The notes: generated from the letters alone by a model not told the origin. A stretch of DNA of 64,000 nucleotides from Pseudomonas putida (GCF_025905425.1 NZ_CP109603.1:5348501-5412500), one strand, 5' to 3'. Counted from the first letter of the stretch, positions 33,192 to 42,456 are shown. A program made the numbers and translations.

Positions 33192-35480
33192 ATGAATGAT
33201 CTGGCCAACTCCACCATGACCCAAAATTCCCAACCCGTGCGGATTGATTTCAATACGCCCGAGTTGCAACGCAAGCGCCGCATACGTGCGCTCAAGGACC
33301 GCCTGACCCGCTGGTATGTACTGGTGGGCGGGCTTGCCGTATTGGCGGCAATTACCCTGATTTTCTTCTACCTGGCCTACGTGGTGGTGCCGCTGTTCCA
33401 GGGCGCCGAGCTGACCAGCAAGAAGGCCCTGCAGCCAACCTGGCTGCAACAGGATGCCGGCAAGCCGCTGATGATCGCGCTTGAAGAGCAAAACCTGGTG
33501 GGCATGCGGGTTTCCGACAAGGGGCAGGCACTGTTCTTCGACACCAAGACCGGTGCCGAGCTGCAGCGCGTCGACCTGCCGCTGCCGGCCGGTACCCAGG
33601 TAAGTTCGATCAGCACCGATCAGCCGGGTAGCCCGCTGGTTGTGCTGGGTCTGTCCAACGGTCAGGCGTTGGTGTTCCACCACACCTACAAGATCACCTA
33701 CCCGGACAACAAGAAGACCATCACCCCAGGCATCGACTACCCCTACGGCAAGGACGCGTTCGTGCTTGACGACCAGGGTCGCGCCCTGGAGCACGTGAGT
33801 GTCAACGTCAACGGCGAAACCCTGCTGCTGGCGGGTTCCACCGGTTCGCACCTGCAGGTCACCCAGTTGACCCGCGAAGAGAACATGATGACCGGCGAGG
33901 TCACCAGCGAGCAGAACCGTATCGACCTGCCGCAGATGACCGAGCCGGTCAAGGCCATCTATGTCGACCCGCGTCAGCAATGGCTGTACGTGGTCAACGG
34001 CCGTGCCACCGCCGACGTCTTCAACCTGCGTGACAAAAGCCTCAACGGCCGCTACAAGCTGCTGGAAGATGGCAATGCCGAGATCACTGCCAGCGGCCAG
34101 CTGGTTGGCGGTATCTCGCTGATCTTCGGTGACTCCAAAGGTGGCTTGAACCAGTGGTTCATGGCCCGTGATCCCGATGGCGAGTCGCGTTTCAAGTTGA
34201 TCCGCAGCTTCCAGATGGCCAATGCGCCGATCGTCCAGATCGATGCCGAAGAGCGCCGCAAGGGCTTCATCGCCCTGGACGCCGAAGGCAAGCTTGGTGT
34301 GTTCCACAGCACCGCGCACCGCACCCTGTTGGTCGAGCCGGCTGCAGAAGGCGCTGGCATCCTGGCCCTGTCGCCGCGAGCCAACCGCATCATCATCGAA
34401 GAAGGCGGCAAGCTGTTGCCGCTGAGCCTGAAGAACCCGCACCCGGAAGTCTCCTTCAGCGCGCTGTGGGGCAAGGTCTGGTACGAGAACTATGACGAGC
34501 CCAAGTACGTCTGGCAGTCGACCGCTTCCAACACCGACTTCGAGCCCAAGCTGAGCCTGTCGCCGCTGACCTTCGGTACCCTCAAGGCTGCGTTCTACGC
34601 GATGATCCTGGCAGCCCCACTGGCCATTGCCGCCGCCATCTACACCGCCTACTTCATGGCCCCTGGCATGCGCCGCAAGGTCAAGCCGGTGATCGAATTG
34701 ATGGAAGCGATGCCGACGGTGATCCTCGGCTTCTTCGCCGGCCTGTTCCTGGCGCCGTACCTGGAAGGCCACCTGCCCGGTGTGTTCAGCCTGTTCCTGC
34801 TGATGCCGTTTGGCATTTTGCTGGCTGGCTTCGTCTGGAGCCGCCTCCCGGAGTCGATCCGCCTGCGCGTGCCGGATGGCTGGGAAGCGGCGATCCTGAT
34901 CCCGGTGATCCTGTTCACCGGCTGGTTCGCCCTGACCATGAGCCCTTACCTGGAAACCTGGTTCTTCGGCGGCGACATGCGCCTGTGGATCTCCAATGAC
35001 CTGGGCATCACCTACGACCAGCGCAACGCTCTGGTAGTCGGTATCGCCATGGGTTTTGCGGTCATCCCGAACATCTACTCGATTGCCGAAGACGCCGTGT
35101 TCAGCGTGCCGCGCAGCCTGACCCTGGGCTCCCTGGCCCTGGGTGCAACGCCGTGGCAGACCCTGACCCGCGTGGTCATCCTCACCGCCAGCCCCGGTAT
35201 CTTCTCGGCGCTGATGATCGGCATGGGCCGAGCGGTGGGCGAGACCATGATCGTGCTCATGGCCACCGGCAACACCCCGGTGATGGAGATGAACCTGTTC
35301 GAAGGCATGCGCACCCTGGCCGCCAACGTGGCGGTGGAGATGCCGGAGTCGGAAGTCGGTGGCAGCCACTATCGCGTGCTGTTCCTGGCGGCTCTCGTAC
35401 TGCTGATGTTCACCTTCATCATGAACACCTTGGCCGAGCTGATTCGCCAGCGTCTGCGCAAGAAATACTCGTCGCTTTGA
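33192..35480 (+). CDS. pstC: Phosphate ABC transporter permease PstC (extended form)
   Basis: A 762-residue membrane subunit, more than twice the E. coli PstC length. After a membrane segment near residues 45-70 comes a periplasmic region of roughly 350 residues with beta-propeller-like repeats (phrases such as LYVVNGRATADVFNLRDK). The permease core follows from about 450, with the EAA loop SLTLGSLALGATPWQTLTRV near 640. The extension is known from Pseudomonas relatives, but its role is unclear. The start at 33192 has AGGGTG upstream. It lies so close to the Pho box that the mRNA 5' end must be very near; the ATG at 33216 is an alternative. First gene of pstCAB-phoU. Confidence 0.93.
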   Translation: MNDLANSTMTQNSQPVRIDFNTPELQRKRRIRALKDRLTRWYVLVGGLAVLAAITLIFFYLAYVVVPLFQGAELTSKKALQPTWLQQDAGKPLMIALEEQNLVGMRVSDKGQALFFDTKTGAELQRVDLPLPAGTQVSSISTDQPGSPLVVLGLSNGQALVFHHTYKITYPDNKKTITPGIDYPYGKDAFVLDDQGRALEHVSVNVNGETLLLAGSTGSHLQVTQLTREENMMTGEVTSEQNRIDLPQMTEPVKAIYVDPRQQWLYVVNGRATADVFNLRDKSLNGRYKLLEDGNAEITASGQLVGGISLIFGDSKGGLNQWFMARDPDGESRFKLIRSFQMANAPIVQIDAEERRKGFIALDAEGKLGVFHSTAHRTLLVEPAAEGAGILALSPRANRIIIEEGGKLLPLSLKNPHPEVSFSALWGKVWYENYDEPKYVWQSTASNTDFEPKLSLSPLTFGTLKAAFYAMILAAPLAIAAAIYTAYFMAPGMRRKVKPVIELMEAMPTVILGFFAGLFLAPYLEGHLPGVFSLFLLMPFGILLAGFVWSRLPESIRLRVPDGWEAAILIPVILFTGWFALTMSPYLETWFFGGDMRLWISNDLGITYDQRNALVVGIAMGFAVIPNIYSIAEDAVFSVPRSLTLGSLALGATPWQTLTRVVILTASPGIFSALMIGMGRAVGETMIVLMATGNTPVMEMNLFEGMRTLAANVAVEMPESEVGGSHYRVLFLAALVLLMFTFIMNTLAELIRQRLRKKYSSL

Positions 35481-35497
35481 TAGAAAGGTAGAGATCC

Positions 35498-37168
35498 GTG
35501 AAAAAGGATTCCCTCAAAGGCTGGTTCAAGAGCGGCGCCCCAGGTGTCTGGATCAGCGGTGGCGCGGTTGCCATGGCGGTGATCATGACCATCGGTCTGC
35601 TGTCGGTCATCGCCGTTCGCGGCCTGGGCCACTTCTGGCCGGCCGACCTGGTCCAGGCCACCTACAAGGTGCCGGGCCAGGCTGATCACATCGTCGTCGG
35701 CGAAGTGGTGCAAAAAGAAGAAGTGCCCCGTGCCCGCCTCAAAGGTGCCGGCTTGCCGGTACCTGAGCAAGGCCCGGAGTTCATGACCCGTGAGCTGATC
35801 AAGGTCGGTAACCGCGACCTCAACGGCAGCGACTTCACCTGGGTAGTGGGCGACTGGCTGGTCGACGAACAACGCCCGGCCGACCTGATGGCGCTGGAGC
35901 GCCGCGAGTGGGGCAACTTCTACGGCTACCTGGTCAGCGTCAAGGAAGAAGGCCGCGTGGTTGCCGAAGGCCCTGCCGCCTGGAACGAACTGCAGGCCCG
36001 CCTCAAGCGCGCCAACCAGCTCAACGGAGAGCTGCAGCAACTTGAGAAGAAAGACATCGGCGCCATCAACCATGGCCTTGAGCGCCTGCGTCTGCACAGC
36101 CGCAAGCTGGAACTGAACGGCAAGCTCGACGCCGCCGCCCAGGCCGACATGGACGCCGAACGGGCCGAGTTGAACAGCCGTTACAAAGCCATCGAAGATC
36201 GCCTCAGCGGCCTGCATCAGGCGTTCTCCCGCGACAGCCTGGTGGCCCGCGACGGCAATGGCCGCGAAGTGGAGATCAACCTGAGCAAGGTGGTGCACGC
36301 CATCCAGCCGAACGGCATGTCCGGCTTGACCAAGATGGGCACCTACTTCGCCAAGGTCTGGGAGTTCCTCAGCGACGACCCGCGTGAAGCCAACACCGAG
36401 GGCGGTATTTTCCCGGCTATCTTCGGTACCGTGATGATGACCCTGATCATGGCCGTGATCGTGACCCCGTTCGGCGTGCTGGCTGCAGTCTACCTGCGCG
36501 AATACGCCAAACAGGGCCCGGTGACCCGCCTGATCCGCATCGCGGTGAACAACCTGGCGGGTGTACCGGCGATCGTCTACGGCGTATTTGGCCTGGGCTT
36601 CTTCGTTTATGTACTGGGCGGCTCGATCGACCGGTTGTTCTTCCCCGAGTCACTGCCGGCACCGACCCTGGGTACCCCGGGCCTGCTGTGGGCCTCGCTG
36701 ACCCTGGCGCTGCTGGCAGTGCCGGTGGTGATCGTGGCCACCGAAGAAGGCCTGGCGCGTATTCCACGCACCGTGCGTGAGGGCTCCCTGGCCCTGGGCG
36801 CGACCAAGGCCGAGACCCTGTGGAAGATTGTTTTGCCGATGGCCAGCCCGGCCATGATGACCGGCATGATCCTCGCCGTGGCCCGCGCCGCGGGTGAAGT
36901 GGCGCCGCTGATGCTGGTGGGTGTGGTGAAGCTGGCACCGTCGTTGCCACTCGATGGCAACTACCCGTACCTGCACCTGGACCAGAAGATCATGCACCTG
37001 GGCTTCCACATCTATGATGTCGGCTTCCAGAGCCCTAACGTCGAGGCCGCGCGGCCGCTGGTGTACGCCACCGCGCTGCTGCTGGTGCTGGTGATCGCCA
37101 CCCTCAACCTCTCGGCGGTGTGGATCCGTAACCACCTGCGCGAGAAGTACAAGGCCCTCGACCACTGA
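35498..37168 (+). CDS. pstA: Phosphate ABC transporter permease PstA (extended form)
   Basis: A 556-residue permease, longer than the roughly 300-residue E. coli PstA. One membrane segment near residues 15-40 is followed by a periplasmic region of about 260 residues that includes a charged helical stretch (LKRANQLNGELQQLEKKD, then LERLRLHSRKLELNGK) likely to form a coiled coil. The permease core runs from about 300, with the EAA motif VREGSLALGATKAETLWKIV. GTG start with AGAAAGG upstream, 17 bp after pstC. The paired enlargement of PstC and PstA suggests that their periplasmic parts contact each other or PstS. Confidence 0.93.
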   Translation: MKKDSLKGWFKSGAPGVWISGGAVAMAVIMTIGLLSVIAVRGLGHFWPADLVQATYKVPGQADHIVVGEVVQKEEVPRARLKGAGLPVPEQGPEFMTRELIKVGNRDLNGSDFTWVVGDWLVDEQRPADLMALERREWGNFYGYLVSVKEEGRVVAEGPAAWNELQARLKRANQLNGELQQLEKKDIGAINHGLERLRLHSRKLELNGKLDAAAQADMDAERAELNSRYKAIEDRLSGLHQAFSRDSLVARDGNGREVEINLSKVVHAIQPNGMSGLTKMGTYFAKVWEFLSDDPREANTEGGIFPAIFGTVMMTLIMAVIVTPFGVLAAVYLREYAKQGPVTRLIRIAVNNLAGVPAIVYGVFGLGFFVYVLGGSIDRLFFPESLPAPTLGTPGLLWASLTLALLAVPVVIVATEEGLARIPRTVREGSLALGATKAETLWKIVLPMASPAMMTGMILAVARAAGEVAPLMLVGVVKLAPSLPLDGNYPYLHLDQKIMHLGFHIYDVGFQSPNVEAARPLVYATALLLVLVIATLNLSAVWIRNHLREKYKALDH

Positions 37169-37240
37169 TCCTGATGACAAGCGTGCCGCCTGCCAGCCGG
37201 GCGGCCCTTTGAAACGAATTGATAGCGTATGGAGTTGACC

Positions 37241-38074
37241 ATGCAGCACGAATCCCATACCCACGGCATCGACATGGCTGCCCTGGGCCGCGACAAGCAG
37301 AGCCTGCGCCTGGCCGAAGAGACCGTCGCCATTGAAGTACCGGGCCTGAGCCTGTTCTACGGCGACAAGCAAGCCTTGTTCGACGTCAGCATGAATATCC
37401 CCAAGCAGCGCGTGACCGCCTTCATCGGCCCGTCCGGCTGCGGCAAGTCGACCCTGCTGCGTACCTTCAACCGCATGAACGACCTGGTTGACGGTTGCCG
37501 CGTCGATGGCGCCATCAACCTGTATGGCACCAACATCTACCGCAAGGGCGAGGACGTGGCCGAGCTGCGCCGTCGCGTGGGCATGGTGTTCCAGAAGCCG
37601 AACCCGTTCCCCAAGACCATTTACGAGAACGTCGTCTACGGCCTGCGCATTCAGGGCATCAACAAAAAGCGCACCCTCGACGAAGCGGTCGAATGGGCAC
37701 TGAAGGGCGCGGCCCTGTGGGACGAGGTCAAAGACCGCCTGCACGATTCGGCCCTGGGCCTGTCCGGTGGCCAGCAGCAGCGTCTGGTGATTGCCCGTAC
37801 CATCGCCGTGGAGCCAGAAGTATTGCTGCTCGACGAACCGTGCTCGGCACTGGACCCGATCTCGACGCTGAAGGTCGAAGAGCTGATCTACGAATTGAAA
37901 TCCAAGTACACCATCGTCATCGTGACCCACAACATGCAACAGGCGGCGCGCGTCTCGGACTACACCGCGTTCATGTACATGGGCAAACTGGTCGAATTCG
38001 GGGATACCGATACCCTGTTCACCAACCCGGCGAAGAAGCAGACCGAAGATTACATCACCGGTCGCTATGGCTAG
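37241..38074 (+). CDS. pstB: Phosphate ABC transporter ATP-binding protein PstB
   Basis: A 277-residue ABC ATPase powering phosphate import. Walker [20 protein letters not shown], the Q-loop VFQKPNPFP, the signature [16 protein letters not shown], Walker [14 protein letters not shown] and the H-loop THNMQQ are all intact. The ATG at 37241 has GGAG six bases upstream; an in-frame ATG four codons earlier overlaps that site, so the later one is chosen. It follows pstA by 72 bp and precedes phoU by 94 bp. Confidence 0.97.
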   Translation: MQHESHTHGIDMAALGRDKQSLRLAEETVAIEVPGLSLFYGDKQALFDVSMNIPKQRVTAFIGPSGCGKSTLLRTFNRMNDLVDGCRVDGAINLYGTNIYRKGEDVAELRRRVGMVFQKPNPFPKTIYENVVYGLRIQGINKKRTLDEAVEWALKGAALWDEVKDRLHDSALGLSGGQQQRLVIARTIAVEPEVLLLDEPCSALDPISTLKVEELIYELKSKYTIVIVTHNMQQAARVSDYTAFMYMGKLVEFGDTDTLFTNPAKKQTEDYITGRYG

Positions 38075-38121
38075 TCGGTCTGCCAGCCGCAGGCCCGGGG
38101 CCAAGGGATAACACGAACGAC

Positions 38122-38149
38122 TTGAAGCTTGCGGCTTGAGGCTTGCAGC
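38122..38149 (+). repeat. Four tandem TTGNNGC heptamers before phoU
   Basis: TTGAAGC, TTGCGGC, TTGAGGC and TTGCAGC run head to tail, followed by TTTTT, in the pstB-phoU gap 20 bp before the phoU start. The period is exactly seven bases. Confidence 0.8.
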
Positions 38150-38168
38150 TTTTTCGCGGAGCGAAACG

Positions 38169-38939
38169 ATGATCAACAAAGAAAGCCTTACGCATCACAT
38201 CTCCCAGCAGTTCAACGCCGAGCTCGAAGAGGTGCGCAGCCACCTCCTGGCCATGGGCGGTTTGGTCGAGAAACAGGTCAACGACGCGGTTACCGCGCTG
38301 ATCGAGGCCGACTCGGGCCTGGCCCAGCAAGTGCGCGAGGTCGATGAGCAGATCAACCAGATGGAGCGCAACATCGACGAGGAATGCGTACGCATCCTCG
38401 CCCGCCGCCAGCCAGCGGCGTCCGACCTGCGGCTGATCATCAGCATCTCCAAGTCGGTGATCGACCTGGAGCGCATCGGCGACGAGTCGACCAAGATCGC
38501 CCGCCGTGCCATCCAGCTGTGCGAAGAAGGCGAGTCGCCACGCGGCTATGTCGAAGTGCGCCACATCGGCGACCAGGTGCGCAACATGGTCCGTGATGCG
38601 CTGGACGCCTTTGCCCGCTTCGATGCCGACCTGGCGCTGTCGGTGGCGCAGTACGACAAGACCATCGACCGCGAGTACAAGACCGCCCTGCGCGAGCTGG
38701 TGACCTACATGATGGAAGACCCGCGTTCGATCTCGCGGGTGTTGAGCGTCATCTGGGCCCTGCGTTCGCTGGAGCGTATCGGTGACCACGCGCGCAACAT
38801 TTCCGAGCTGGTGATCTACCTGGTGCGCGGCACCGACGTGCGCCACCTGGGCCTCAAGCGCATGAAAGAAGAAGTGCAGGGCACCGCCGGCATCGATGCT
38901 GAAACCGCTAATGTTCCGGCTGAACCGGACGATAAATAG
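38169..38939 (+). CDS. phoU: Phosphate-signalling regulator PhoU
   Basis: A 256-residue all-helical metal-binding protein that connects the Pst transporter to PhoR and keeps the pho regulon off when phosphate is plentiful. Two PhoU repeats are seen, with the acidic E/D-x-x-x-D motifs (VIDLERIGDESTKIARRA near 100 and LRSLERIGDHARNISELVIYL near 205). The ATG at 38169 is preceded by CGGAGCGAAACG. It closes the pstCAB-phoU operon and is followed by an 11-bp-stem terminator. Confidence 0.96.
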   Translation: MINKESLTHHISQQFNAELEEVRSHLLAMGGLVEKQVNDAVTALIEADSGLAQQVREVDEQINQMERNIDEECVRILARRQPAASDLRLIISISKSVIDLERIGDESTKIARRAIQLCEEGESPRGYVEVRHIGDQVRNMVRDALDAFARFDADLALSVAQYDKTIDREYKTALRELVTYMMEDPRSISRVLSVIWALRSLERIGDHARNISELVIYLVRGTDVRHLGLKRMKEEVQGTAGIDAETANVPAEPDDK

Positions 38940-38956
38940 TACTGCTCCCGAGCATC

Positions 38957-38984
38957 AACGCCCGGCCTAGGCCGGGCGTTTTCG
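38957..38984 (+). terminator. Intrinsic terminator after phoU
   Basis: AACGCCCGGCC-TA-GGCCGGGCGTT, an 11-bp stem, then TTCGTTT. A strong end for the pstCAB-phoU transcript. Confidence 0.9.
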
Positions 38985-39104
38985 TTTGCGGTCGAGCAGC
39001 CACCAGGCACCCGCGAACGGTGTGAAGAAGTCCCGCTACACGCGCAGTTATGGCAAGTAGCCATTACTTGCCGGTAGGCTAGTCGGGATTCAAGAGGAGT
39101 ATCG

Positions 39105-39995
39105 ATGAGTAAAGTCAATGTACTGGTCGTGGATGACGCCCCGTTCATCCGTGATCTGGTCAGGAAGTGCCTGCGCAATGCCTTTCCGGGCATGGTCATC
39201 GACGATGCGGTCAACGGTCGCAAGGCCATGGCCATGTTGGGCAAGGAGCCGTTCGATCTGGTCCTGTGCGACTGGGAAATGCCGGAGATGTCGGGCCTGG
39301 AGCTGCTCAGTTGGTGCCGTCAGCAGCCTGCGCTGAAGAGCCTGCAGTTCATCATGGTGACCAGCCGTGGCGACAAGGAGAACGTGATCCAGGCCATCCA
39401 GGCCGGTGTTTCCGACTTCGTCGGCAAGCCGTTCACCAATGAGCAGCTGTTGACCAAGGTGAAGAAGGCCCTGACCAAGATCGGCAAGCTCGACAGCCTG
39501 ATGGCCACTGGGCCTGCGCGGGTGAACTCGGCGTTTGCCAACGATTCGCTGAGTGCGCTGACTGGCGGCAAGCCTGAAGCCGCCAAGGTCGCGGCGCCCG
39601 CTGCCGCGCCGGTCAAGCCGTTGCTCAATGCCCCGGTACCGCCCGCTGCCGCCCCCTCGGGCCGTGGCCAAGGCCAGTTGCGCCTGTCCAGCGGGCCACA
39701 GCCTTGCGTGATCAAGGCGTTGAGCCTGAAGGAAGCGTTGCTGGTGGTCCGTCGCAGTGAGGCGTTGCCGCAAGTGCTGGAGGGCGCGGTGCTGGACCTG
39801 GAGCAAGGCGAAAACGCCGAAGTCGCGCGCCTGAACGGTTACTTGCATGCCGTTGCGGCGCTGGAGCCCAAGCCAGACAGCGACTGGCTGCAACTGACGT
39901 TCAAGTTCGTCGATCAGGATGCGCAGAAGCTCGACTACCTGTCGCGGCTGATTGCCCGCGGCACGGCGCAGAAACACTTCACACCTGGCGCCTGA
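39105..39995 (+). CDS. Response regulator with CheY-like receiver and C-terminal PilZ-like domain
   Basis: A 296-residue protein. The receiver (residues 1-125) has the acidic pair DD at 10-11, the phospho-acceptor Asp56 in DLVLCDWEMP, Thr/Ser in VTSRGD and Lys in VGKPFTNEQLL, so it should be phosphorylated. An Ala/Pro-rich linker (about 160-205) joins it to a 90-residue C-terminal part with strands reminiscent of PilZ (VLEGAVLDLEQGENAEV, then WLQLTFKFVDQD). The usual RxxxR c-di-GMP motif is not evident. No partner histidine kinase is adjacent. A perfect 8-bp inverted repeat, GGCAAGTA-N5-TACTTGCC, lies in its promoter (39052-39072). Confidence 0.82.
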   Translation: MSKVNVLVVDDAPFIRDLVRKCLRNAFPGMVIDDAVNGRKAMAMLGKEPFDLVLCDWEMPEMSGLELLSWCRQQPALKSLQFIMVTSRGDKENVIQAIQAGVSDFVGKPFTNEQLLTKVKKALTKIGKLDSLMATGPARVNSAFANDSLSALTGGKPEAAKVAAPAAAPVKPLLNAPVPPAAAPSGRGQGQLRLSSGPQPCVIKALSLKEALLVVRRSEALPQVLEGAVLDLEQGENAEVARLNGYLHAVAALEPKPDSDWLQLTFKFVDQDAQKLDYLSRLIARGTAQKHFTPGA

Positions 39996-40017
39996 TAGTC
40001 AGCCAGGCGCGGTTCCT

Positions 40018-40044
40018 GTAGAAGCAGCACAAGGCTGCTTCTAC
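40018..40044. repeat. GTAGAAGCAGC hairpin after the response regulator gene
   Basis: An 11-bp perfect stem (GTAGAAGCAGC with GCTGCTTCTAC) with loop ACAAG. No T-tract follows. The same layout recurs at 49197-49223 with AAG changed to GAG on both arms, so this belongs to a repeat family that may double as a terminator. Confidence 0.7.
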
Positions 40045-40137
40045 TGGATGCGTACTCACCATCCGACCAACTGTCATATCTCCCGCTAAACCGGCTGCTA
40101 GGCTTCGACAGATCATAACTGTCAAAAAGCCACTATC

Positions 40138-41034
40138 ATGCCCGCCCGCCTGCTGCTGTTTTGTGCATTGCTCATGGCCTCGGCGTCGAGCCTGGGCGTG
40201 ACCCTCTACAAGATCACCGATGCCTCCGGGGTGGTCTCTTATTCCGATCGGCCAGGCCCAGGCGCCAAGCCCTTGGTGTTGCGCGAGCCGATGGTCGAGC
40301 AGCAGGATGGCCAGGTGCGCCTGAACGCGAAGACCTTCGACGGTGGTGTGAGCTTCTCTGCACGCAATGAGCTGCACGTGGCGGTGGAAGTCGAGTTGCA
40401 CCTGGACAAGCTGATCAACGCGCAGGGCGGCGATGCGCCGCGTATCGTGCGCAGATTGCTGCCGGCGCATTCAACGCAAATGCTCAGCGTGCTCAGGGGC
40501 AGGCCCGGCACCATGCTTGGTTACCGCTCGACGCTGCTGCAAGCCATGGGTGATCCAGGGCAGCGGCCGCTGGGTTTTCGCTACGCCTTCCCGTGGCTTG
40601 GCGGGCCGTTTCGGGTGAGCCAGGGGCCCAATGGCCGCTTCAGCCATTTTGGCCCCAAAGGGCGCTACGCCATGGATATCGCCATGCCCGAAGGCACGAC
40701 CATCATCGCGGCACGCGAAGGCGTGGTGGTGAGGGCAGAGAACAACCAGACCGGGCGCGGCAGCAACCCATCGGGCAATTTCGTCAGGATTTTGCACGCG
40801 GACGGCACCATGGGCGTGTATCTGCACCTGATGCGCGGTTCGGTGGTGGTGGGCGAGGGGCAACGCGTGAAGCAGGGGCAGGTGTTGGCCAAGTCGGGCA
40901 ACACCGGCAACAGCAGCGGGCCGCACCTGCATTTTGTGGTGCAGCGCAACGTGGGGTTGGCGCTGGAGTCGATTCCGTATCAATTCGACCGGCCGATCAG
41001 CGGGCTGCCTGACTTTACCGCAGGCAACCCCTGA
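40138..41034 (+). CDS. M23 family metallopeptidase (periplasmic peptidoglycan endopeptidase)
   Basis: A 298-residue exported protein with a signal peptide (residues 1-20, MPARLLLFCALLMASASSLG). A DUF4124-like opening (LYKITDASGVVSYSDRPG) is followed by a middle beta domain and a C-terminal M23/LytM domain. The zinc ligands are intact: His and Asp in HFGPKGRYAMDIAMPEG, and His-x-His in GPHLHFVVQ; YLHLM supplies the other conserved His. It probably cleaves peptidoglycan cross-links or activates amidases. It stands alone between the pst operon and the CNNM-like gene, on the opposite strand to the latter. Confidence 0.9.
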   Translation: MPARLLLFCALLMASASSLGVTLYKITDASGVVSYSDRPGPGAKPLVLREPMVEQQDGQVRLNAKTFDGGVSFSARNELHVAVEVELHLDKLINAQGGDAPRIVRRLLPAHSTQMLSVLRGRPGTMLGYRSTLLQAMGDPGQRPLGFRYAFPWLGGPFRVSQGPNGRFSHFGPKGRYAMDIAMPEGTTIIAAREGVVVRAENNQTGRGSNPSGNFVRILHADGTMGVYLHLMRGSVVVGEGQRVKQGQVLAKSGNTGNSSGPHLHFVVQRNVGLALESIPYQFDRPISGLPDFTAGNP

Positions 41035-41050
41035 ACGATGGGGCACAGGG

Positions 41051-42391
41051 TCAATCCAGCTTCAGCACCTTGGCCAGCACGATCTTCGGCCCTTTCATCT
41101 TCTTGATGATGATGCGCAGGCCGTCGACTTCCAGCACTTCCTCTTCCTCAGGGACGCGCTTGAGCGTTTCATAGACCAACCCAGCCAGGGTTTCTGCCTC
41201 GATGTGGTCCAGGTCGATACCCAGCAGGCGCTCGACCTTGAACAGCGGCGTGTCGCCGCGCACCAGCAGCTTGCCCGGCTGGTAGGCGAGGATGCCACGC
41301 TCGGTCTTGCGGTGTTCATCCTGGATGTCGCCGACCAGCACTTCCAGCACGTCTTCCATGGTCAGGTAGCCGATCACCTTGCCATCAGCTTCCTCGACCA
41401 GCACGAAATGCGCGCCGCCCTTGCGGAACTGCTCAAGCAATTGCGACAGCGGCATATGCCGGGAAACCCGCTCCAACGGCCGGGCCAGGTCTTCGAGGTC
41501 GATGGTCTCGGGCAGGTGGTCGAGTTCGGCCAGCTCCAGCAACAAGTCCTTGATGTGCAGCAAGCCGGTGAACTCTTCGCGCTCGGCGTCGTAGACCGGG
41601 TAACGGCTGAACTTGTGGCGGCGCAGCAGTGCCAGGATCTGCTTTAGCGGGGCGTGCGCGTCGATGCTGACCATGTCCTCGCGGGAGTTGGCCCAGTCGA
41701 CCACTTCCAGCTCGCCCATCTCCACCGCCGAGGCCAGCACGCGCATGCCCTGGTCGCTCGGGTCCTGGCCGCGGCTGGAGTGCAGGATCAGCTTGAGCTC
41801 TTCGCGGCTGTAGTGATGCTCGTGGTGCGGGCCAGGCTCGCCCTGGCCGGCAATGCGCAGGATGGTGTTGGCGCTGGCATTGAGCAGGTAGATGGCCGGG
41901 TACATCGCCCAGTAGAACAGGTACAGCGGCACTGCGGTCCACAGCGACAGCAGCTCGGGTTTGCGGATCGCCCACGACTTGGGTGCCAGCTCACCGACCA
42001 CGATGTGCAGGTAAGAGATGACGAAGAAGGCGACGAAGAACGAAATGCCTTTGATCAGCTCCGGCGTGTCCACGCCCATATAGGCCAGCAGCGGCTCCAG
42101 CAGGTGGGCGAAGGCCGGCTCACCGACCCAGCCCAGGCCCAGGGAGGCGAGGGTGATGCCCAGCTGGCAGGCGGACAGGTAGGCGTCGAGCTGGTTGTGC
42201 ACCTTGCGCAGGATGCTGCCACGCCAGCCGTGCAGTTCGGCGATGGAGTCGACGCGGGTTGAGCGCAGCTTGACCATGGCGAACTCGGCGGCAACGAAGA
42301 AGCCGTTGAGCAGCACCAGGAGCAAGGCAAAGATGATCATGCCGAAATCGGCGAATAACGAGGTGAGGCTGATACCAGGGGAAGGGTCCAT
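41051..42391 (-). CDS. CNNM/HlyC-CorC family membrane protein with CBS domains
   Basis: A 446-residue protein of the hemolysin-related CNNM family. The order is a DUF21 membrane domain with about four helices (about 15-200; LLVLLNGFFVAAEFAMVKLR at the start), a pair of CBS domains (about 215-340; SRYPVYDAEREEFTGLLHIKD and FVLVEEADGKVIGYLTMED) and a C-terminal transporter-associated CorC domain. Such proteins affect Mg2+/Co2+ efflux in CorC-like relatives. The start at 42391 (MDPSPGISLTSLF) is chosen because an upstream extension would run into the phoR terminator. It follows phoR on the same strand with a terminator between. Confidence 0.9.
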   Translation of the reverse strand: MDPSPGISLTSLFADFGMIIFALLLVLLNGFFVAAEFAMVKLRSTRVDSIAELHGWRGSILRKVHNQLDAYLSACQLGITLASLGLGWVGEPAFAHLLEPLLAYMGVDTPELIKGISFFVAFFVISYLHIVVGELAPKSWAIRKPELLSLWTAVPLYLFYWAMYPAIYLLNASANTILRIAGQGEPGPHHEHHYSREELKLILHSSRGQDPSDQGMRVLASAVEMGELEVVDWANSREDMVSIDAHAPLKQILALLRRHKFSRYPVYDAEREEFTGLLHIKDLLLELAELDHLPETIDLEDLARPLERVSRHMPLSQLLEQFRKGGAHFVLVEEADGKVIGYLTMEDVLEVLVGDIQDEHRKTERGILAYQPGKLLVRGDTPLFKVERLLGIDLDHIEAETLAGLVYETLKRVPEEEEVLEVDGLRIIIKKMKGPKIVLAKVLKLD

Positions 42392-42430
42392 GATGGATTT
42401 TTTACGGGGTCCGTCTTTGAGAAATGGAGA

Positions 42431-42456
42431 AAAAAAGTGCCAGCACAGGCTGGCAC
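42431..42456 (-). terminator. Intrinsic terminator of phoBR
   Basis: GTGCCAGC-ACAG-GCTGGCAC, an 8-bp perfect stem, with A6 on the plus strand that reads as T6 for leftward transcription from phoR. It ends the phoB-phoR message. Confidence 0.88.

Noticed and set aside
33144..35369. A 741-codon open frame on the minus strand opposite pstC
   Set aside because: It is antisense to a clear pstC gene, rich in His/Gln/Gly/Arg as expected from reading GC-rich codons backwards, and has no ribosome site or family resemblance.
40060..40137. Pho box before the M23 peptidase gene
   Set aside because: A single CTGTCAT half-site is present but the second half at the required 4-bp spacing is not recognisable.
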